Shown: piece by piece, positions 5,943-9,902 of the stretch
Layout of the letters: each line of letters starts with the position of its first letter
Position numbering within the stretch: the first letter of the stretch is position 1
Assembly: GCA_039188505.1 (NCBI GenBank)
Contig: JBCCZC010000199.1
Coordinates: forward strand, 1 to 9,902
Reading direction: 5' to 3'
Length of the DNA stretch: 9,902 nucleotides
DNA from: JBCCZC01 sp039188505
Lineage (GTDB): Bacteria > Pseudomonadota > Gammaproteobacteria > Xanthomonadales > SZUA-38
Notes under the pieces: model-generated
Database searches by the model: none
What the model was told of the DNA's origin: nothing
What the model saw: the letters and a program-made list of their open reading frames with translations, nothing else
Position numbers and translations under genes: made by a program

Positions 5943-8459
5943 TCAGGGGGCGCGGTTCGCCAGAACCCGCACCTTCCAGTGATCGGGGCCAAGCCTGGCC
6001 TCGAGCTCACCGATGCTCTCCTCGAACGCAGTGACATCGCCTGCGCAGGCGGCCAGAGCCGAGCGGTACTCGAGGCCGGTGATCGGCCAGGTCTGGTCGC
6101 CAAGATAGGGCGCGACAGCCTCCTCGAGCACCGGCTTTGCTGCCGCGCAGCCGGGCGGATCAACGGCGGCGTGCAGCGCGCCACGCGGCCGCGAGGGATC
6201 GATCGAAACGTCGAGAGCGCCGCCCGCCGAAGCGGCCTGCGCCACCTGGTCCGCACAGTCCTGCAGCAGGGCTGCGATGCTGGAGGTCGCGTCCAGGGTG
6301 ATCTCCCCGAGGAGCCGTTCGGCACGGGGCCGGTTGTCGCTGTCCGGGTCGACCGACGCCGCGAGGCAAAGGTCCTCGGCCTCGATCAACCAATCGATGC
6401 GGTTCCGCTCCTCGCTCCGAAAAGCCAGCCGACGCGCGTCGGCGATCGCGTCGGCTGCGGCGTCGTGGTGGCCGAGCTCGCGCTCGAAGAGGGCGATCTG
6501 GGTGAGCGCATAGTCGGCCAGTTCCGGCCTGGCGGCCGCTTCTGCGGCGGCCAGCGCAAGGCGCATCTGCTCGAGCGCCAGGTCGAATTCACCGAGTGCC
6601 TCCGCGGCTGAGCCGACGAACACGTGCTCCCGGATGTGCGATGCATGGGCGTTCGGTTGGTAGGCGAGAACACGAGCCAGCGCCCGGCGCGCCACGACCA
6701 TGCGCTCCTCGTCCGAGCCCGCGATGCGGCCGAGGATGATGTCCGCGAAGCCCAGCGCGTCGAGGACTTCGTCGTCGCCGCTTTCCGGCACTGCCCCGCG
6801 AAGCATCTCGAGCCGCTCGCGGGCCTCCCCGCCCCGCTGCTGCTGCAGCAAGGCCCAGCCCCAAGTGCCCCCGGACCGCAGTTCCGCCAGGGCGTCTCCA
6901 TCGTCCCGCGCCATGGCCATCGCCTCGGCGGCAAGGACCTCCGCTTCGGCCATGCGCCCGGCGTTGATGGCCGTCTCGGCCAGGAGGTCGAGGACGCTCC
7001 TGTGCGAATCGGTTCCCGCGATCGCCGGTGTTCTGCCGATCAGCTCGCGGGCCGCGGACGCCAGTGCATCCGCTTCGTCATAGCGCCCCCAGGTGAACAG
7101 CAGCCCGGCGAGCATCGTCATCATCTCCAGCCGGCCCTCCGGTTCATCGATCTCTCCCACACGCTGGGATGTAAGCAGTAGGAAGTCCTGGACGCTGGCC
7201 GACTCGCCGGCGATACCTAGATCACCCAGGGAGCCGGTGATAAACGACAGCATCGTCTCCGCGCGCTCGGCGGCCGCCTCCGTGCGGGCCTGCTCGGCGA
7301 CGAGCGCGTCCTGCCGTCGCTGGCTGTCGACCAGCCAGGCCGCACCGGCGGCGAAAACAAGGCTCACGACCGCGACCGCCGGCCAACGTCGCCGCAGGAA
7401 TTTCCGGAACCTGTAGATCCGGCCACCAGCTGCCGCGCGCACCGCTCGTCCGTCCCGCCAGGCCTCGAGATCGTCGATGAAGTCCCGGACCGAGACGTAG
7501 CGGTCCTCGGGGCGCTTGCGCAGCGCCTTTCGGACGACTGCATCGAGATCCGCGGGAATCGAATCGATCGTCTCCGGGTCGTCGTCCTGCACCGCTCGCA
7601 GCAGCGCCGGCAGCTCCTGCTGGGGGAACGGCGGGCGACCGGCCAGGACGCTGTAGGTCAAGGCGCCCAGGCCATAGACGTCGTTGGCGACGACGGGCGC
7701 GCCCCGGGCGAACTGCTCGGGCGCCGCGTAGGCAGGCGTCAACGCCGCCCCTTCGGCCGTCAGCATCGACTTCTCATCAAGGAGTCTGGCGATACCGAAG
7801 TCCAGCAGCCGGACCCGACCCGCCTCGTCCACGAGCACGTTGGAGGGCTTCAGATCCCGGTGTACCACGAGGCGGTCGTGCGCGTAGGCGACCACTCGCG
7901 CCAGCTCGACGACCAAGTCGATCCGCGCGACGGTGTCGAGGCCGTGGTCGTCGCAGTGAATGTCGATGCCTCGGCCCGTGACGTGCTCGGCCACCAGGTA
8001 GGGCCGTCCGTCCTCGAGGACGCCCCCGTCGAGCAGCGTGGGAATACCGGGATGCTGCAGGTCGGCGAGTAGCTGGCGTTCGCGCACGAAACGCCGGAGC
8101 TCGCTGCCCGCCAGCAGGCGCCGGCGTAGCAGCTTCAGGGCGCCGCGCTGGACGAGATCACCGTCGTCGCGGCGGGCATCGAAGACATCCGCCTGCCCGC
8201 CCTGCCCCAACCGACCGACAAGGCGCCAGGCGCCGATCTGTTCCCCCGTCTTGGTCGCCGTATCGGCGAGCGAGGTCGCCGCGGGCACATCGAAGGCGTC
8301 GGCGTGGTCATCGAGTCCCCGAAGAAGCCGCGAGACCTCTTCGATCACGGCGTCCGGATATTCGCTGGTCAGCGAGCGCAGCGTGTCCCATCGGGCCTCG
8401 GCAGGGAGGTCGAGGAGCCGATCGAGCAGGCTTTCGATCTCGGCCCAGCTGGCGCTCAT
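5943..8459 (-). CDS. Transmembrane Ser/Thr kinase with C-terminal TPR domain, sigma-linked (PknT-like)
   Basis: An 838-aa Hanks-type kinase. Residues 1-60 form a helical N-terminal domain (SWAEIESLLDRLLDLPAE) common in kinases beside TIGR02999 sigma factors. Kinase motifs are complete: GRLGQGGQADV (82-92), Lys109, Glu127, HRDLKPSN (200-207, Asp202), DFG (220-222), APEQ (246-249), DVYGLGA (260-266). It is an RD kinase. A single membrane span at about 359-377 (PAVAVVSLVFAAGAAWLV) is followed by a short Ala/Glu/Arg coiled segment (380-404), then TPR-like helices to about 760 in the extracytoplasmic part. Its ATG (8459) overlaps the sigma stop as ATGA, which fixes the start; 15 more codons upstream stay open but lie inside the sigma gene. 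Expected role: sense an envelope signal through the TPRs and phosphorylate the partner sigma, as PknT does for EcfP in Vibrio. The partner is inferred from operon context. Confidence 0.93.
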   Translation of the reverse strand: MSASWAEIESLLDRLLDLPAEARWDTLRSLTSEYPDAVIEEVSRLLRGLDDHADAFDVPAATSLADTATKTGEQIGAWRLVGRLGQGGQADVFDARRDDGDLVQRGALKLLRRRLLAGSELRRFVRERQLLADLQHPGIPTLLDGGVLEDGRPYLVAEHVTGRGIDIHCDDHGLDTVARIDLVVELARVVAYAHDRLVVHRDLKPSNVLVDEAGRVRLLDFGIARLLDEKSMLTAEGAALTPAYAAPEQFARGAPVVANDVYGLGALTYSVLAGRPPFPQQELPALLRAVQDDDPETIDSIPADLDAVVRKALRKRPEDRYVSVRDFIDDLEAWRDGRAVRAAAGGRIYRFRKFLRRRWPAVAVVSLVFAAGAAWLVDSQRRQDALVAEQARTEAAAERAETMLSFITGSLGDLGIAGESASVQDFLLLTSQRVGEIDEPEGRLEMMTMLAGLLFTWGRYDEADALASAARELIGRTPAIAGTDSHRSVLDLLAETAINAGRMAEAEVLAAEAMAMARDDGDALAELRSGGTWGWALLQQQRGGEARERLEMLRGAVPESGDDEVLDALGFADIILGRIAGSDEERMVVARRALARVLAYQPNAHASHIREHVFVGSAAEALGEFDLALEQMRLALAAAEAAARPELADYALTQIALFERELGHHDAAADAIADARRLAFRSEERNRIDWLIEAEDLCLAASVDPDSDNRPRAERLLGEITLDATSSIAALLQDCADQVAQAASAGGALDVSIDPSRPRGALHAAVDPPGCAAAKPVLEEAVAPYLGDQTWPITGLEYRSALAACAGDVTAFEESIGELEARLGPDHWKVRVLANRAP

Positions 8460-9001
8460 GGCTTGCCGAGTTCGTCGATGAGCAGCGCCTTGGCCTTGAG
8501 CCATTCCCGCCGCACGGTTCGGTCGCTGACGCCGAGAAGCTCCGCCGTCTCCTCCTGCGTGTAGCCGGCGAAGAATCGGTACTCCACCAGCTCGACCAGG
8601 CGCGGGTGCTTCTCGCCCAGCCGGCGGAGCGCCCGGTCCACGGCGAGGAGCGACTCGGGGCCGGTGTCGCTCACCTCGAGCGACGGATCAACGGCGACCT
8701 GACGCTTGGCCGCAGAACGCTGTCGCGCGTGATCGATGAGGATCCGCCGCATGATCCGCGCGCAGAGTCCGAAGAATCGGTGTCGGTCGCCAACATCCAG
8801 TCCGTCGACCTTCTTCAGGCGCGCGTAGGCCTCGTTGACCAGGGCCGTGGTGTTGAGCGTACTGTTCCGGTCCGTGCCGCGACGCGCGCTGCGGGCCAGC
8901 GTATGCAGCCGGCCGTAGACGACAGGCAGCAATTCATCGAGGTCGATCGTGTCAGTGAAGGCGGCGACCAGTACGGGGTCGGTCGCTTGCAGGGATCGCA
9001 A
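8456..9001 (-). CDS. ECF-type sigma factor, kinase-linked (ECF43-like)
   Basis: A 181-aa sigma factor of the Sigma70_ECF/TIGR02999 type. Region 2 shows DELLPVVYGRLHTLA (22-36), LNTTALVNEAYARL (49-62), RFFGLCARIMRRILIDHARQ (75-94) and AAKR. Region 4 shows YRFFAGYTQEETAELLGVS (141-159), then DRTVRREW. The start is set at TTG 9001-8999 because AAGGAG lies nine bases upstream and the protein then begins about 22 residues before DELLP, as usual for the family. An ATG at 9037 (weak site) and one at 9124 are alternatives. The overlap with the kinase and the lack of an anti-sigma gene fit the ECF43 type, where a Ser/Thr kinase activates the sigma factor. Region 2.2 has N50-T51-T52 instead of acidic residues, which makes the threonines candidate phosphosites. 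Confidence 0.9.
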   Translation of the reverse strand: MRSLQATDPVLVAAFTDTIDLDELLPVVYGRLHTLARSARRGTDRNSTLNTTALVNEAYARLKKVDGLDVGDRHRFFGLCARIMRRILIDHARQRSAAKRQVAVDPSLEVSDTGPESLLAVDRALRRLGEKHPRLVELVEYRFFAGYTQEETAELLGVSDRTVRREWLKAKALLIDELGKP

Positions 9002-9010
9002 GGGCGCGTG

Positions 9011-9016
9011 CTCCTT
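9011..9016 (-). promoter_or_regulatory. Ribosome binding site that favours a TTG start
   Basis: On the minus strand AAGGAG (9016-9011) is followed by nine bases and TTG at 9001-8999. It lies inside the longer open frame, so it only makes sense as a Shine-Dalgarno site if translation starts at the TTG. The other sigma gene in the window uses the same AAGGAG/TTG arrangement. Confidence 0.55.
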
Positions 9017-9082
9017 CCCGTTCCGACCCACCAGCATAGGTACGGCCCTGGGGGCGCGCAAGACGGTGCACAGACCGGGCCA

Positions 9083-9102
9083 GGCCGGAGAAAAATCCGG
9101 CC
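9083..9102. repeat. Perfect inverted repeat in the divergent promoter region
   Basis: GGCCGGA (9083-9089) and TCCGGCC (9096-9102) enclose the six-base loop GAAAAA. It is a compact, stable stem-loop about 80 bp before the sigma start on one side and 65 bp before the CBM9-like start on the other. No T tract follows on either strand, so it is more likely an operator or a leader RNA structure than a terminator. Confidence 0.6.
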
Positions 9103-9167
9103 GTGCGTTCAATCCCTTTGGCATGCTGCGCCGTCAAAGCTCGAACCGCCCAAGGAATGGAGATCCG

Positions 9168-9902
9168 ATGCGACGCCTTGCCCTCTGCTGCCTGCTCCCA
9201 CTCGCCCTCAACCAACCGGTTGCTGCCGACAACGGGGCCATCGCCCACGCTGTCCGGGCGGGTACCATCACCATCGACGGTCGCCTCGGTGACTGGCCGG
9301 CGGCCGCGCGGTTTCAGCCAATCCAGCGCCTGCAGAACGGCCAACTGCATCCCGGTGACACCGGCCTCGACGCCCGCTGGCGCGCGGCGTGGACCGCCGA
9401 GGCCGTGTACATCGCAGTTGAGATCAGCGACGACGCGCATCGCGTTGCCGAAGACCCCGAGTTCTCCTGGAACCAGCAGGACGGTGTCATCGTCTACCTC
9501 GACCGGAACCATTCGACGCGCGGATCCGGCGCCGCCCTCTACTGGGTCGGCGGGCAGAACCGGCGCATGCTCAGCGATTCCGGCCATTGGGATCCAGACG
9601 TCGTGGCGGCGGGCGTCGATGATTTCGAGGTGGCCGTCGTCCACGACGACGGGCGGACGATCTATGAATGGAAGCTCCTCGCCGCAGCCCCGCTGCGGGC
9701 CGGGCGAACGCTGGGCGTCGACCTGCTCGTCAGCGATGCCGATGCGGAGGCGATGGACGCCGGCGGCCGCCTGCTCGTTTGGGGTCCCGGCTACGGCAAG
9801 AGCCAGGGCGGTGGGCGCATCGGTGACCTCCTGCTGCTCGATGACACCGCCACGCTCGGCACCGTAGCCGGCTCGGTGGCGCTGGCAATGGACGCTGACG
9901 AC
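9168..9902 (+). CDS. Secreted CBM9-like protein (3' end outside the window)
   Basis: Open from ATG 9168 to the last base: 245 codons with no stop, so the C-terminus is missing. GGAG lies five bases before the ATG. Residues 1-20 form a signal peptide with a likely cut at VAA|DN. Residues about 32-220 look like a family 9 carbohydrate-binding (DOMON-like) domain: TITIDGRLGDWPAA (33-46), DARWRAAWTAEAVYIAVEIS (68-87), WNQQDGVIVYLD (101-112), YEWKL (166-170), LGVDLLVSDADAE (182-194) and RLLVWG (201-206). Such domains occur alone on secreted enzymes and on sensor proteins; what follows here after LGTVAGSV is unknown. It is transcribed divergently from the kinase-linked sigma gene, so it is a candidate target of that sigma factor. 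A longer overlapping frame starting at 9103 is a shadow without export features. Confidence 0.82.
   Translation, partial: MRRLALCCLLPLALNQPVAADNGAIAHAVRAGTITIDGRLGDWPAAARFQPIQRLQNGQLHPGDTGLDARWRAAWTAEAVYIAVEISDDAHRVAEDPEFSWNQQDGVIVYLDRNHSTRGSGAALYWVGGQNRRMLSDSGHWDPDVVAAGVDDFEVAVVHDDGRTIYEWKLLAAAPLRAGRTLGVDLLVSDADAEAMDAGGRLLVWGPGYGKSQGGGRIGDLLLLDDTATLGTVAGSVALAMDADD

Larger units (their letters stand above)
9002..9167. promoter_or_regulatory. Divergent intergenic region, sigma gene / CBM9-like gene
   Basis: These 166 bp carry the control signals of the kinase-linked sigma operon (minus) and the CBM9-like gene (plus). They hold a perfect hairpin at 9083-9102. AGACGG and AGACCG at 9061 and 9072 are spaced 11 bp, reading as CGTCT and GGTCT on the minus strand; this is at most a weak two-unit relative of boxes A-C. 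I see no clear sigma70 promoter. A GGAG at 9159-9162 serves the ATG at 9168. Confidence 0.4.

Noticed and set aside
5249..6325. Long minus-strand open frame of 358 codons across the convergent gene ends
   Set aside because: It is antisense to the 203-aa secreted gene and out of frame with the kinase. Its product is low-complexity Arg/Pro/Ser-rich, typical of shadow frames in GC-rich DNA.
8460..8504. Fifteen extra codons at the start of the TPR kinase
   Set aside because: They lie wholly inside the sigma gene; the ATGA overlap at 8459 and the family-type N-terminus MSASWAEIESLL point to the later start.
2207..9001. Anti-sigma factor genes next to either sigma gene
   Set aside because: No small membrane protein and no HxxxCxxC zinc-binding anti-sigma motif is encoded beside either sigma gene.
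9002..9124. Longer form of the kinase-linked sigma factor from ATG 9124 or 9037
   Set aside because: The extra residues do not fit the family's N-terminus, the upstream starts have poor ribosome sites, and AAGGAG stands nine bases before TTG 9001. ATG 9037 remains possible.
9103..9867. Plus-strand frame of 254 codons overlapping the CBM9-like gene
   Set aside because: The frame from 9168 has a signal peptide, a ribosome site and CBM9-like motifs; the overlapping frame is rich in Ser/Arg/Pro with no domain.

Overview
The window reads as chromosomal DNA of a high-GC proteobacterium. The gene families present (Sigma70_ECF/TIGR02999-type sigma factors, Hanks-type kinases with C-terminal TPRs, membrane-anchored OmpR-type winged-helix regulators with TPRs, secreted beta-helix and carbohydrate-binding-like proteins) fit a gammaproteobacterium of the Xanthomonadales/Lysobacterales or Wenzhouxiangella kind best. 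That placement is inference from gene style, not from a marker gene. I see no rRNA, tRNA, CRISPR array, IS element or phage gene.

Left part (1-2098, all minus strand): a secreted beta-helix-type protein (232 aa), then a soluble non-RD Ser/Thr kinase (297 aa), then the first 85 residues of a second secreted protein whose mature N-terminus resembles that of the first. Middle (2207-5938, plus strand): an ECF sigma factor followed after 1 bp by a 799-aa membrane-anchored winged-helix regulator with a TPR-rich outer domain, then a 203-aa secreted carbohydrate-binding-like protein. Right part: a minus-strand pair with a 4-bp ATGA overlap, an ECF sigma factor (8456-9001) and an 838-aa kinase-TM-TPR protein (5943-8459). 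This pair is transcribed divergently from a secreted CBM9-like protein (9168 to the window end).

The layout is nearly mirrored. Each sigma gene is followed by a protein with a cytoplasmic output domain, one membrane span and a large TPR domain outside; the output domain is a DNA-binding wing in one case and a kinase in the other. Each sigma gene also faces a divergent gene for a secreted protein. The kinase-paired sigma has uncharged Asn-Thr-Thr in region 2.2 where the other has Asp-Thr-Glu, which fits phosphorylation-dependent activation for only one of the two.

The most striking non-coding signal is a set of three intergenic boxes (326-369, 1343-1386, 5212-5255). Each holds four direct repeats of an 11-bp unit with core GGTCA, lying 50-75 bp before the starts of the truncated secreted gene, the soluble kinase and the 203-aa secreted gene. 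An 11-bp direct-repeat period is typical of OmpR/PhoB-family operators, and the window itself encodes an OmpR-type DNA-binding domain. The working hypothesis is a local regulon in which the membrane winged-helix protein (or another OmpR-family protein) controls these three genes.
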